Virus record (IMG/VR): IMGVR_UViG_3300021599_001395
Location: 86,388 to 150,387 of that record
DNA: 64,000 nucleotides
Source: a virus
Strand: one strand, 5' to 3'
The position numbers and the translations under genes are program-made. This document shows positions 55,577 through 64,000 of this stretch, piece by piece; the stretch's first letter is position 1, and each line of letters opens with the position of its first letter. A model generated the notes under the pieces. It did not search any database. It worked only from the letters and a program-made list of their open reading frames with translations, and was not told the origin of the DNA.

Positions 55577-58408
55577 TTATATATTATCAAATGAAGCACC
55601 TGTTGGTGTTATAATGAACTCTAAATCAATAAATTCAAGAGAACGAGTAGGTTTAATATAGATTTTACCTCTCAATGTGTTAGCGTCAATATCTTCAGGG
55701 GCATTTGATACCGTAACACGGAAATCATAAAGACCTCTTTCTTTCTTGATTGCTTCCATTATTGGATTAACCAATCTTAAGAATTCATTTCTTACCTGAT
55801 CATCATTTTGTTCAAACAATAATCTAACGGCTACCGCAGATATTAATTTTCTTGCTCTTAATAATAATCTTCTTACGTTAATTCTATCAAGTGCAGATTC
55901 TCTAACTTGTAAGGTTTTATTACCCCAAATTATTGTACCTGTATCTGAGAAAGTCGCAATTGGGTTTATTCTACCTTTGTAAAGAATGTCTCTTTCGTCC
56001 AATGTTAATTTCTTAACAGCTTTAATTGATTTAACTAAACCTCTTGAATAACCCGCAACCGCGAACCATGGATAAGAAACATTATCAGTTAATGCTACAT
56101 TTCTTAATACCTCACCTGTTGGTGGTATGTAAAGTTGTGTTGCATTATCACCATCTCTTACCTGTATCCAAGGCCAGTATGTAGCTGAATAGTTACTATC
56201 ATAACCTAAATCATCTAACATACCAACAACTTCTTCGGCATCATCTACATTTGGTGAATTTATAATATATAATGAATCGGCTCTTTCTTCTTCAACCATA
56301 TCAATTGCTTGATTAGTTAATGAATTGTGATCATAAAAGTTTAGACCAGGCGTTGCGAATACATTTATATTTACCGCCTCAGGATTTGAGAATGTTTCAA
56401 TACCTTTTAGAAAAGCATAATAATCTGAGTTACCTTCAGTAGAACTGAAAACACCACCATTACTTTCCCAGTTTGACACATATGTATTTTTTCCAAATAT
56501 GTATTGATCGGTGTTTGTTTTTACATTTCTGTAAATGTCCCAACCATCAAATCCACCATAAGCCGCGAATGTGAACTTACGGAAAGTTATATTTTCTAAC
56601 TTATCTTTATTTAAACCTTCTAAATCATATGGGGTTGTTTTATATGTTATACCCGTAATTGACGCGGCGTTAACAGATAAGTGGAATGCATATGTTGTTG
56701 TATCTTCTGAACTTAAACCTTTATATTTTAAAAGATCGTTATCATACTTGAACCCTTCTTGAGTTGAAAAACCTAAAGATACTTTTCTTGGTTTATCTCC
56801 ATTTGTTGTGATTGGAGATCCGTCGGATTCATAACCAACGATATCACCCGCATCGAAGTATTCTGTTTTATACATTAAACTACCCAATATTGAATTTGTT
56901 CCGAAACTTGTGTTACTTGAAAAACCTTTGAAACCTGCGGGAATTGCATCTGCCGGTGCGTTTTCTTTCATCTCCAACATAATGAATTTTGATTTTAATT
57001 CATATTCACCATCACTCGTACCTAATTTTTTAGCAATATATCCCGGAACTTCAGGGTCCATAGAACATCTTGAATATTTTTCAAGAGCCACTACATTTTC
57101 ATCGGTATCATTAAAATCACGAACAAGTAAATCAAATTCTTTTGTATCTAAATTAATGTTAGCAATTGTAATTTTTACTTGTTGATTAGACGCTTCACCA
57201 TCAGATATTGTGATAACATCAAAAAGATCTGCAACTTTACCACCACGAACTTCAGATACTACTGTTGGTGACAATGCAGTACTCCATCTTTCCGCGAAAT
57301 CGAGTTGGTCTAAATTATAAACATTACTAGTACTTAAACCTCTAATTAAACCTTGTTTATATAAATTTTTAACTAAATTAGGATAAGACTCGTGAAGATA
57401 TAAAGGGAATTCAACATAAGATTTATCAAATACAGAATTACCAATTACTTTACCAATATATTTTGAAGATGTTAAATCCATACTACATTGATATGATTTA
57501 AGACCACCGGTTAATCCATTAACACTTAATTTGAATTCACTTAAAGGATCAGAATCTAATGTAGAAGATGTGATATTAACATTTGAAGAATTTGTCACTT
57601 CTAATGTTAAAGATTGACCAACATATCTACCTCTAGATCTTAATGCCGCAACAATAACATTCGAATAATCCGTATTTAAAGAAGCAGGATACTTGAATCT
57701 AGTTACGGTAAATGTATTTCCTGTATCGGGATAAACAAATAAATAAGAATAAACACCATCAATTGTTGTATCTACACCTGGAGTTGATTCAGTATAATAA
57801 ACATTATACCAATTTTTACCATTGTTTGTACCTATTGGTGATGATATTGTTGTACCAGTTAAACCAGATACTGATGAATTAGGAACAGGTCCAACTGTAA
57901 ACCAGTTACCACCATTAAATGTTGTTCCACTTATATACTCAGGTATTGTAGTACCATCTGTTGTTAACTTATCTGATAGTTCAGTATAAAACGCACTTAA
58001 TGTAACTGCTGTTGTTGACATTCCACCATTTGTGGTTGTAGGAGTTGCGGTTGTATCTACAGTAACACCACCTAATGTTCTAATACCAAAAGTGTTAAAA
58101 GGTCTGTAACCTGTTAAACCTAAAACTCTTGTTACAAATAATTGATTAGATTCTTCTAAATATGATTTTGCAACATATCCTAATTCATATTTTGGATTAC
58201 CATTACCATCTTTTTCAGGTGATGTTGTTCCGAAATATGTTCTAAACTCATCAAAACTTGTAATTAATACTGGTTCGAAAGCAGGTCCTTTTAATGTCTC
58301 CCCAACCAAACCCAATGTAGTTACACCAACACTTTGTGCAACAAATGTTAAATCTAATTCAGATGTGTACACACCTGGTGACACGAATACTCTGTTTGAA
58401 GTTGCCAT
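55577..58408 (-). CDS. Tail sheath protein, T4 gp18-like
   Basis: The 943-aa protein begins ATSNRVFVSPGVYTSELDLT and continues LVGETLKGPAFEPVLITSFD, the standard contractile-sheath start. The C-terminal domain has the family's core: YSRGLVKSIKAVKKLTLDER, DTGTIIWGNKTLQVRESALD, INVRRLLLRARKLISAVAVR and RGLYDFRVTVSNAPEDIDAN. The middle is a large variable surface insertion; the protein is longer than T4 gp18 (659 aa). It contracts to drive the tube through the envelope. A strong terminator follows, and a palindromic TATTTATAAATA motif precedes. Confidence 0.93.
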   Translation of the reverse strand: MATSNRVFVSPGVYTSELDLTFVAQSVGVTTLGLVGETLKGPAFEPVLITSFDEFRTYFGTTSPEKDGNGNPKYELGYVAKSYLEESNQLFVTRVLGLTGYRPFNTFGIRTLGGVTVDTTATPTTTNGGMSTTAVTLSAFYTELSDKLTTDGTTIPEYISGTTFNGGNWFTVGPVPNSSVSGLTGTTISSPIGTNNGKNWYNVYYTESTPGVDTTIDGVYSYLFVYPDTGNTFTVTRFKYPASLNTDYSNVIVAALRSRGRYVGQSLTLEVTNSSNVNITSSTLDSDPLSEFKLSVNGLTGGLKSYQCSMDLTSSKYIGKVIGNSVFDKSYVEFPLYLHESYPNLVKNLYKQGLIRGLSTSNVYNLDQLDFAERWSTALSPTVVSEVRGGKVADLFDVITISDGEASNQQVKITIANINLDTKEFDLLVRDFNDTDENVVALEKYSRCSMDPEVPGYIAKKLGTSDGEYELKSKFIMLEMKENAPADAIPAGFKGFSSNTSFGTNSILGSLMYKTEYFDAGDIVGYESDGSPITTNGDKPRKVSLGFSTQEGFKYDNDLLKYKGLSSEDTTTYAFHLSVNAASITGITYKTTPYDLEGLNKDKLENITFRKFTFAAYGGFDGWDIYRNVKTNTDQYIFGKNTYVSNWESNGGVFSSTEGNSDYYAFLKGIETFSNPEAVNINVFATPGLNFYDHNSLTNQAIDMVEEERADSLYIINSPNVDDAEEVVGMLDDLGYDSNYSATYWPWIQVRDGDNATQLYIPPTGEVLRNVALTDNVSYPWFAVAGYSRGLVKSIKAVKKLTLDERDILYKGRINPIATFSDTGTIIWGNKTLQVRESALDRINVRRLLLRARKLISAVAVRLLFEQNDDQVRNEFLRLVNPIMEAIKKERGLYDFRVTVSNAPEDIDANTLRGKIYIKPTRSLEFIDLEFIITPTGASFDNI

Positions 58409-58444
58409 TGATTTTTCTTTTGATTAAAATATTTTTATTACTTT

Positions 58445-58456
58445 TATTTATAAATA
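58445..58456 (-). promoter_or_regulatory. TATTTATAAATA motif upstream of the sheath gene
   Basis: This 12-mer is its own reverse complement and contains TATAAATA, the T4 late promoter core, on both strands. It could serve the sheath gene (minus) and the small RHH gene (plus). Confidence 0.42.
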
Positions 58457-58538
58457 TCTTTATTTTTACCAAAGATTTTTTTATCTTCAACATAAAAGAT
58501 AGTATTCTATCCTTTATTATCTTTATTTATCTTTAGAT

Positions 58539-58697
58539 ATGGAAAAGAAAATAAAAAACATAAAAATTAGTGATATTCACCACGAAATGTTAAAAAAACA
58601 CTGTGATAAAAATGGTTTAAAAATTCATAAGGTCGTGGAAAAAATGATAGAAGAATTATGTAAACCAAAGAAAAAAGATTTATATGGTGAAACTTAA
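58539..58697 (+). CDS. Ribbon-helix-helix-like small protein, 52 aa
   Basis: This short plus-strand ORF encodes KIKNIKISDIHHEMLKKHCD then NGLKIHKVVEKMIEELC, a strand, helix, turn, helix pattern of Arc/MetJ/CopG-type DNA-binding proteins: a basic strand (IKNIKIS), a helix with LKKHC, and a second helix starting after the Gly turn. The C-terminus is Lys-rich. It lies alone on the plus strand between two late minus-strand genes and overlaps the end of the 413-aa gene by 4 nt. It could be a transcription regulator of the neighbouring tail genes. Confidence 0.55.
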   Translation: MEKKIKNIKISDIHHEMLKKHCDKNGLKIHKVVEKMIEELCKPKKKDLYGET

Positions 58698-59935
58698 TAT
58701 GTGTAAGTTATACCAATTTTAGACCCAACAATAGGTGTAAAACTTAGTTCTACTGTATTTGTACCGGTAACACTAAAACTTATATCATCACTTTCAATAA
58801 GTCCATTTATTGTAAATGTAACAATATCGTTAATTGGGTTAGATGTTGTAAAAATTAATGACGATCCGTCATATGTGAAATTTTCAGTGGTAACTTGTAA
58901 AACAAAACCTTGATTGTTAACTAAAATTGCGTTAGATGTTCCTTTATAGTATGTTATTGTTATTACACTACCTGGTGGAGGCGGTGTAACAAAGGTTACT
59001 TTAGATGTTCCCGCAATATGGTAATAATCAACACCTAATTGTTGAATCAGACCGTTTATTGCAACATTAAATAATATATCCATAGGTTCACCAACACCAA
59101 ATATAGTCTGAATACCATTACCATATAATGTTGTGATTATTATGTCTATATTTTTTGGTACCACTTTTTTACTCATTTTTTTCGTATCAACAAATTCGGT
59201 TAATAAAATTGTTCTGTTAACCGCTGGCTTAACTTCAAATTCTTCAGCATCAATTAAAAATCCAAGTAAAATAAATTGATAGTTTTGAACATAAAATCTC
59301 CTACCATCAATTGTATCCATAGGTGTATTGTCTTCAATTCTTTCAAGAATTAATGGTACGTAATGTCCCTTTATTGTTGTGTAATCTTGTCTTGAACTAA
59401 AATTTTGCATAACCATCTTATTAAATCTGTTCAAGTCTCTGAATTTATTACAAACAATTGTAACGTCATAACTAATATCTACAGGTATTGGTTGTGGTAT
59501 TTTATATACATCAGCACCTAACATACCATTAGCATCTTGTTTTTTAACTGTAGAATAATGAAATCTATGTCTATCGGGAATAGTCCTTAATACGGATGGA
59601 TTTGTACCTGGCTGAACATCTGGTTTCCTAACTACAGAAATAAAAGGTAAATTTATGTTTCCCTCCTCATCACTATATTCCCACGTATTTTGTAATTCCG
59701 CCCATCTTTGTATTGTTAAAATTCTTGGGATCATGGGTATTTTTTTACCATCAGAAACAACAACAAAATTCTTTTCAACATAATCTAACATACCTCTATC
59801 CAAATCATCATGTAAAATAGAATCGGGTAAGTATGGATCTGATTTAGTAATAAAATCTAACAACTCCTGTCTTCTCGGTAATAATTCTTTACCGAGATAA
59901 ACTTGAATATTATTTTTCTTTTTAGGTATACCCAT
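58694..59935 (-). CDS. Putative neck/tail-completion structural protein, 413 aa
   Basis: The start chosen is ATG 59933-59935 (MGIPKKKNNIQVYLGKELLP), one base after the upstream gene's TAA; a longer in-frame start would run through that gene. The first 280 residues contain SDPYLPDSILHDDLDRGMLD, MIPRILTIQRWAELQNTWEY and YDVTIVCNKFRDLNRFNKMV, reminding of phage proteins that shape or close the tail. Residues 300-413 are two beta-rich repeats ending in GITYTY. It lies next to the sheath gene as T4 neck and tail-completion genes do. The exact counterpart is not certain. Confidence 0.6.
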   Translation of the reverse strand: MGIPKKKNNIQVYLGKELLPRRQELLDFITKSDPYLPDSILHDDLDRGMLDYVEKNFVVVSDGKKIPMIPRILTIQRWAELQNTWEYSDEEGNINLPFISVVRKPDVQPGTNPSVLRTIPDRHRFHYSTVKKQDANGMLGADVYKIPQPIPVDISYDVTIVCNKFRDLNRFNKMVMQNFSSRQDYTTIKGHYVPLILERIEDNTPMDTIDGRRFYVQNYQFILLGFLIDAEEFEVKPAVNRTILLTEFVDTKKMSKKVVPKNIDIIITTLYGNGIQTIFGVGEPMDILFNVAINGLIQQLGVDYYHIAGTSKVTFVTPPPPGSVITITYYKGTSNAILVNNQGFVLQVTTENFTYDGSSLIFTTSNPINDIVTFTINGLIESDDISFSVTGTNTVELSFTPIVGSKIGITYTY

Positions 59936-59936
59936 T

Positions 59937-60449
59937 TTAAACTCCTCTAAATTGACCTTCTTGTACAAATGCACAAGTTATTGTTCTATAATGTGGTTTA
60001 TAACCGAACATTTTATGTTTACCATCAGATGTCACTCTACCGTCATTTGTCACTTGATAGTATCTCATTTTAGTTTCAGATTCGGGATACCCCACATAAT
60101 CACCATATTTTATATCTATTTTTAATTCGTCTAAATGTTTGATGTATACAGAAATTGTCATATTCCCGTGTTCACTATAACGAATCAAACCCCCTTTATA
60201 TGAATTATTTTTTGGTTCTTCTATTTTTACCAAAGCATTTATTTCAACAGGAGGAAAAAATTTTATTTCGTCCATACCAACCTCACCATAAACATTGTCA
60301 TTATCTGTTTTTTGTCTATCAACACGATATACAACTACTTTCATGTTCACATCACCATGTAAGTATTCCTGACCCAATTCTAAATTGAAATCAAAATCTT
60401 CTTGAGAGAAAAACTTGGATAGTCTTGTTATAGGTAATTTATTGTCCAT
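59937..60449 (-). CDS. Putative neck/head-tail connector protein, 170 aa
   Basis: The beta-rich sequence includes LPITRLSKFFSQEDFDFNLE, DVNMKVVVYRVDRQKTDNDN, ALVKIEEPKNNSYKGGLIRY and YGDYVGYPESETKMRYYQVT. The last two blocks remind me of phage head-completion and connector proteins, but no family name can be given with confidence. Its stop and the next gene's start are separated by one base, so both are co-translated. The gene is preceded by TATTTATTA. Confidence 0.55.
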   Translation of the reverse strand: MDNKLPITRLSKFFSQEDFDFNLELGQEYLHGDVNMKVVVYRVDRQKTDNDNVYGEVGMDEIKFFPPVEINALVKIEEPKNNSYKGGLIRYSEHGNMTISVYIKHLDELKIDIKYGDYVGYPESETKMRYYQVTNDGRVTSDGKHKMFGYKPHYRTITCAFVQEGQFRGV

Positions 60450-60452
60450 ACC

Positions 60453-60461
60453 TAATAAATA
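60453..60461 (-). promoter_or_regulatory. TATTTATTA motif upstream of the neck-gene pair
   Basis: The motif ends 3 nt before the ATG in the 49-nt divergent gap to the helicase gene. Confidence 0.35.
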
Positions 60462-60498
60462 GTTTAAAAATACATTCTATTTACTTATATTAGTTAAT

Positions 60499-62250
60499 AT
60501 GCAGAAAAATATACCAGAAGTAGAAGCCAGAGAAATATTATCTGTTTATGATGGGTTTAATAACCAACTTTTAGAGTGGAAAGATAAATTTGTAAATGTT
60601 AAAAATTTCAAATTAACTAGACCACAATCTGATTATGTATTAAAATATCATACGGTTAAACCTAAAGTTGCTAGAAAATATCTGAATTTAGTACCAAGTT
60701 TTGGTGAAAAAATCAGAGAAGATAAATTATTACCAAAAGTACCTGAAAAGATTTGGTGTGAAAAATTATTGTGTGAGACAGATAAAGCATATCACATTTG
60801 GGGTAAGATTTTAGACACTGAACAAAACCACGCAATGTGGTTACCAAAAGGGGCAATACTACAAGAAGAGAAAAAATTAGATAGAATCATTGATTACTCA
60901 AAATATGAAAAAAGACCACCATTAGAACATCAAAAAGTGGCGATCGAAAAATTATTGGCCAACAATAAATTTATTCTTGCGGATGATATGGGATTAGGTA
61001 AAACAACATCTGCTGTCATCGCTTCTTTGGAGTCTGAAGCAAAAAAGATTTTAATTGTTTGTCCGGCTTCACTTAAAATAAATTGGGAGAGAGAAATAAG
61101 AAATTATAGTGATAGAAAAATATTAATTGTTGAGGGTAGGAAGTGGGGTTCTACTTTTGATTATTATATTATAAATTACGATATAATCAAAAACTATCAC
61201 ACAACGGATAATAGTGAAGATAGTGAAGATTATAAATTATTGGTTAACGCAGGATTTGACCTTGCAATCGTCGATGAAGCACACTATATTTCAAACAATA
61301 CAGCACAAAGAACAAGATTGTTAAATGACGTTTTAAGTAAGATACCTAAAGTATGGTTATTAACAGGCACACCAATGACATCAAGACCAATTAACTATTA
61401 TAATCTTTTAAAGATTGTGGAATCCCCATTAACTTTAAATTGGCAACATTATGTTTACAGATATTGTAAGGGGTATCAATTCAGGGTTGGTAATAGAAAA
61501 GTGTGGAATACAAGTGGCGCTAGTAATTTAGACGAATTACGTGAAAGAACTAAGAATATTGTTTTAAGAAGAATGAAAACCGATATTCTTGATCTACCTG
61601 AAAAGATAATAACACCCGTTTTCTTGGATTTAAAAAGTACTTTTTATAATGAAGAGTTAGAAGAATTCATGAGAATATCTAAAGAAAATAAAAAAGAAGA
61701 AAGTCTGAGTGTCACGATTAATCGTCTAATGAAAGTTAGACAAATTATCGCACAAGAAAAAGTACCATACACTTGTGAGTTAATTGACAAATTTATTGAA
61801 CAAGATAAGAAAGTAATTGTCTTTACTAATTTCACAAGTACATTAGAACTGTTACAAGAAAAATACAAGAAAAATTCTGTAATATTAGACGGTCGTATGT
61901 CTAAACAAAAAAGACAGGAAAGTGTGGATAGATTTCAAAATGAAAGTAAAATAAAAGTTTTTATTTCTAACATTGTTGCCGGTGGTGTTGGGATCACATT
62001 AACTGCGGCTGAAGGGGTTATTATGAATGATCTTTCTTTTGTTCCCGCTCACCATTCACAGGCGGAAGATAGGGCGTACAGATACGGACAAAAAAATAGT
62101 GTTCTCGTATATTATCCAATATTTGAAAACACTATTGAAATGATAATATATAATATCTTAAATAAAAAGAAGGGTATTATTGATCAGGTAATGGGTGACG
62201 GTGAATATTCTGAAAACTTCAGTACTGAATTATTGAATAATATTCTTTAA
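60499..62250 (+). CDS. SNF2-family DNA helicase/translocase (SMARCAL1-like)
   Basis: The 583-aa protein has the superfamily 2 SNF2 motifs: LADDMGLGKTTSAVIA near 159-174 (Walker A), ILIVCPASLKINWEREI (motif Ia), LAIVDEAH near 255 (DEAH), WLLTGTPMTSRPINYYNLLK (motif III), and the C-terminal helicase domain with VIVFTNFTSTLELLQEKYKK, VFISNIVAGGVGITLTAAEG and QAEDRAYRYGQKN (motif VI). Family members remodel forks or anneal strands; T4 UvsW plays a comparable role in resolving branched DNA. It is on the opposite strand from most genes, divergent from the neck pair. The N-terminal 100 residues are unassigned. Confidence 0.9.
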   Translation: MQKNIPEVEAREILSVYDGFNNQLLEWKDKFVNVKNFKLTRPQSDYVLKYHTVKPKVARKYLNLVPSFGEKIREDKLLPKVPEKIWCEKLLCETDKAYHIWGKILDTEQNHAMWLPKGAILQEEKKLDRIIDYSKYEKRPPLEHQKVAIEKLLANNKFILADDMGLGKTTSAVIASLESEAKKILIVCPASLKINWEREIRNYSDRKILIVEGRKWGSTFDYYIINYDIIKNYHTTDNSEDSEDYKLLVNAGFDLAIVDEAHYISNNTAQRTRLLNDVLSKIPKVWLLTGTPMTSRPINYYNLLKIVESPLTLNWQHYVYRYCKGYQFRVGNRKVWNTSGASNLDELRERTKNIVLRRMKTDILDLPEKIITPVFLDLKSTFYNEELEEFMRISKENKKEESLSVTINRLMKVRQIIAQEKVPYTCELIDKFIEQDKKVIVFTNFTSTLELLQEKYKKNSVILDGRMSKQKRQESVDRFQNESKIKVFISNIVAGGVGITLTAAEGVIMNDLSFVPAHHSQAEDRAYRYGQKNSVLVYYPIFENTIEMIIYNILNKKKGIIDQVMGDGEYSENFSTELLNNIL

Positions 62251-62439
62251 TTCTTCAATTTTTTCATCTAACAATTTTACAAAGTTTTTATCTTCATTAT
62301 TTGAAAAATTTACAATAATTTCTTTTTTAGGTTCTAAAGTGTGATTTATAAAATTATTCTCACCTTCTCTTTGTAAAATAAAATCAAAATTATTTATTAC
62401 ACATATCCTAAATAGTTCGTCTATTTTTTTATCTATCAT
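62230..62439 (-). CDS. Small hypothetical protein, 69 aa
   Basis: The start is set at ATG 62437-62439 (MIDKKIDELFRICVINNFDF), because an upstream in-frame start would lie inside the previous gene. It is charged, Asn-rich, with a C-terminal helix FVKLLDEKIEELKNIIQ. It overlaps the previous gene's end by 11 nt and, convergently, the helicase gene's end by 21 nt. The function is not recognised. Its coupling to the nuclease-like gene suggests a joint role. Confidence 0.55.
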   Translation of the reverse strand: MIDKKIDELFRICVINNFDFILQREGENNFINHTLEPKKEIIVNFSNNEDKNFVKLLDEKIEELKNIIQ

Positions 62440-63319
62440 ATATTTTTTCTTTATATAATAATTTTTTAGGAAAATAAACACCATTGTTTTTTATTTCAAT
62501 TTTTGATTTATTATTTTCAAAAATAACAATTCTTTTACCGATACATACGAAAACGTAATAGTTACATTTTGATGTCTGACTTACACTAACATCAAGAAAA
62601 TAATAATCGTCATGTTCCTCAATATTACATATACTTTTTATTTGATGTGTTGTTTTTTTTGATTGATGATTTAACCACAGATCAATACCTTCTTTTCTAT
62701 CATTATAATCACCTCTACCTTTTGTTGAAACATAATTTACGATATCGTCAAAAAAATCATTAATGTTTTCTTCATAAAATTTTTGTGCTTTATCACCAAT
62801 ACCCATCGTTTTATTAAATAATTCAATCAATTCATGGTACATAGGAGAACCTATAAGAAAAATATCGTTTTTCTTATATTTAACAATTTTTAAAAATTTT
62901 TTTATTTTTTCTATAGTTTCACTTTCAGTGTCGTTAATATTAAAAATTATTTGATTTTTATATGAAAAAATCTCATTATCAATTATAATTTCTTCAATAC
63001 CTTTTACCCTATAAAGATTAACTAAAAATTTATTACACCTATTAGCAATTATTGTATGACAACTGTAATTTGTATCTGCTTGCATTAATGGCGACCATTC
63101 ATTATTTATTATAACACCAATATCTTTTTTTTCTGATTTCGGGTTCTGTTTCCACATACCCAATGGTTCATAAATTTCTCTTAAAATTTTATTTATCTCC
63201 TCTCTTAAAAATAATTTTATTCTATTATTTCTTTGCCAACTTTTAGAAATTTCGTCATTTAATGACATTTTTAAAAGAGGATCGATTTTTAATGTTTTTA
63301 ATCTTTCTTGTAATGTCAT
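62429..63319 (-). CDS. Hypothetical protein with possible PD-(D/E)XK nuclease motif, 296 aa
   Basis: The start is set at ATG 63317-63319 (MTLQERLKTLKIDPLLKMSL); a further upstream frame would run into the divergent gene's leader. Near residues 210 and 223 the segment EGIDLWLNHQSKKTTHQIKS has the D...QIK spacing of Mrr-like or PD-(D/E)XK nucleases, and a preceding helix carries GRGDYNDRKEG. Before this lie helical regions and a strand NDIFLIGSPMYHE. A phage-encoded nuclease against host or rival DNA is conceivable. Evidence is motif-level only. Confidence 0.45.
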   Translation of the reverse strand: MTLQERLKTLKIDPLLKMSLNDEISKSWQRNNRIKLFLREEINKILREIYEPLGMWKQNPKSEKKDIGVIINNEWSPLMQADTNYSCHTIIANRCNKFLVNLYRVKGIEEIIIDNEIFSYKNQIIFNINDTESETIEKIKKFLKIVKYKKNDIFLIGSPMYHELIELFNKTMGIGDKAQKFYEENINDFFDDIVNYVSTKGRGDYNDRKEGIDLWLNHQSKKTTHQIKSICNIEEHDDYYFLDVSVSQTSKCNYYVFVCIGKRIVIFENNKSKIEIKNNGVYFPKKLLYKEKIYDR

Positions 63320-63336
63320 AATACCGAAATATAAGA

Positions 63337-63344
63337 TATTTATA
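63337..63344 (+). promoter_or_regulatory. TATTTATA motif upstream of the plus-strand structural gene
   Basis: On the plus strand the motif lies 15 nt before the ATG at 63360, so the signal follows gene orientation. Confidence 0.38.
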
Positions 63345-63359
63345 GTAAATAAACAAATT

Positions 63360-64000
63360 ATGGCGGCGACTATTATAACACCGGAAGAAAAAGACAAATT
63401 ATTTACCAGCTGGCGATATCAGAATATGAGCAATATGTAAACGATTGGTTAATCGAATCACAATGGTCTGCATTGGCTAATTTGGACGTTGATAACAACT
63501 CATTAACAAGGGCATTTACAAATAGAAGTTTAGATTATGAAACTCAATACACTTACGCATATTCAAAGATAGTGGGGTTACAAGCAAACGGTCCATGGGA
63601 ACTTAAAAAAGATTATTTTGATTTAGTACAAAATCAACAAACATATGTAATCCCCGCAGGACGTGAAATTAATGAATTATTATGGTTTACAAGGGCCACA
63701 TTAACCGACTCTATTGTTGACCCATTTTTAGGTGGTTTTGGTGGTCTTGGGGGTGTTGCATTTGGTGGTGTCGGGGGTTTCGCACAAGTAGGTGCGTCAG
63801 GTTCTTATTTCTTATTACCCGCGTTTGACCTATTATTAAGAATGGGTGATAGGAATTTAAAAAATAGATTAATTGGTGGTGATTTAACATATAGAATAAC
63901 TGCAGGTCCAAATGGAACTAAAATAGTACACTTACTTAATGTACCGGGTGGTAAATTTGATTTTGGATCAATAAATAAAAATACAAGAGTTTGGTATTGG
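63360..64000 (+). pseudogene. Structural (neck-type) protein gene, frameshifted near its start and cut by the window edge
   Basis: The ATG at 63360 encodes MAATIITPEEKDKLFTSWRY and stops at 63440. From about 63407 another frame stays open to the window end: QLAISEYEQYVNDWLIESQW, TRSL-type segments such as TNRSLDYETQYTYAYSKIVG, GPWELKKDYFDLVQNQQTYV, a Gly-rich loop and LTYRITAGPNGTKIVHLLN. Both parts look like one family that starts ATIITPEEK and continues to ISxxEYxQYVxxWL; about 25-30 residues are missing between LFT and QLAIS. The role is thought to be a head or neck structural protein, unconfirmed. Confidence 0.62.

Overview
The window looks like part of a large, AT-rich, T4-like myovirus of a Bacteroidota (Flavobacteriia-like) host. 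The phage assignment rests on a contractile-tail gene set (sheath, tube, gp25-, gp6- and gp53-like baseplate genes, tape measure) beside T4-type replication genes (gp41-like helicase, gp32-like SSB, UvsX, gp47-like nuclease, RNase H/FEN exonuclease). The host guess rests on few recognisable Shine-Dalgarno sites, a small DUF5522-like Cys protein typical of Bacteroidota, and PTPTST-linked Cys-rich tail proteins. No tRNA, rRNA, CRISPR array, insertion sequence or reverse transcriptase was recognised.

Layout, nearly all on the minus strand: 1-3.5 kb holds DNA repair and replication genes (metallophosphoesterase nuclease, RecB-like nuclease, DnaG-type primase, RuvC-like resolvase) and a candidate small RNA. 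3.5-32.4 kb is a long tail-fibre and baseplate block: modular Cys/Thr/Pro-rich proteins, a 2329-aa giant, a tandem pair of possible caspase-like proteins, a 1533-aa protein, then gp6- and gp25-like wedge proteins. 32.5-39.7 kb holds nucleotide and replication genes (DUF5522-like, adenosylcobalamin-dependent RNR, helicase, exonuclease, UvsX, SSB). 39.8-60.4 kb is a second structural block: Dps-like protein, 1929-aa baseplate protein, gp53-like wedge, 1590-aa structural protein, tape measure, tail assembly chaperone with a frameshifted second ORF, tail tube, sheath, and neck/tail-completion candidates. The right end has plus-strand genes: a 52-aa RHH-like protein, an SNF2 helicase and a partial structural gene, with two small minus-strand genes between the last two.

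The most unusual observation is that several conserved genes are interrupted by what look like internal deletions: UvsX (Walker B region missing), gp53-like wedge, the 1590-aa structural protein (in-frame TAA), a vWA-domain tail protein, and the partial gene at the right edge. A 27-aa ORF after the RuvC gene matches only the C-terminus of the tail tube. This could mean a decaying or defective genome, a mixed population, or a library/assembly artefact. Judging what is missing rests partly on recalled family architecture, because no alignment could be run.

Structural genes, but mostly not replication genes, carry a TATTTATWA motif close upstream of the start codon; it is the reverse complement of the T4 late promoter core TATAAATA and a candidate late-expression signal. 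Several transcription units end in clear hairpin plus T-tract terminators.
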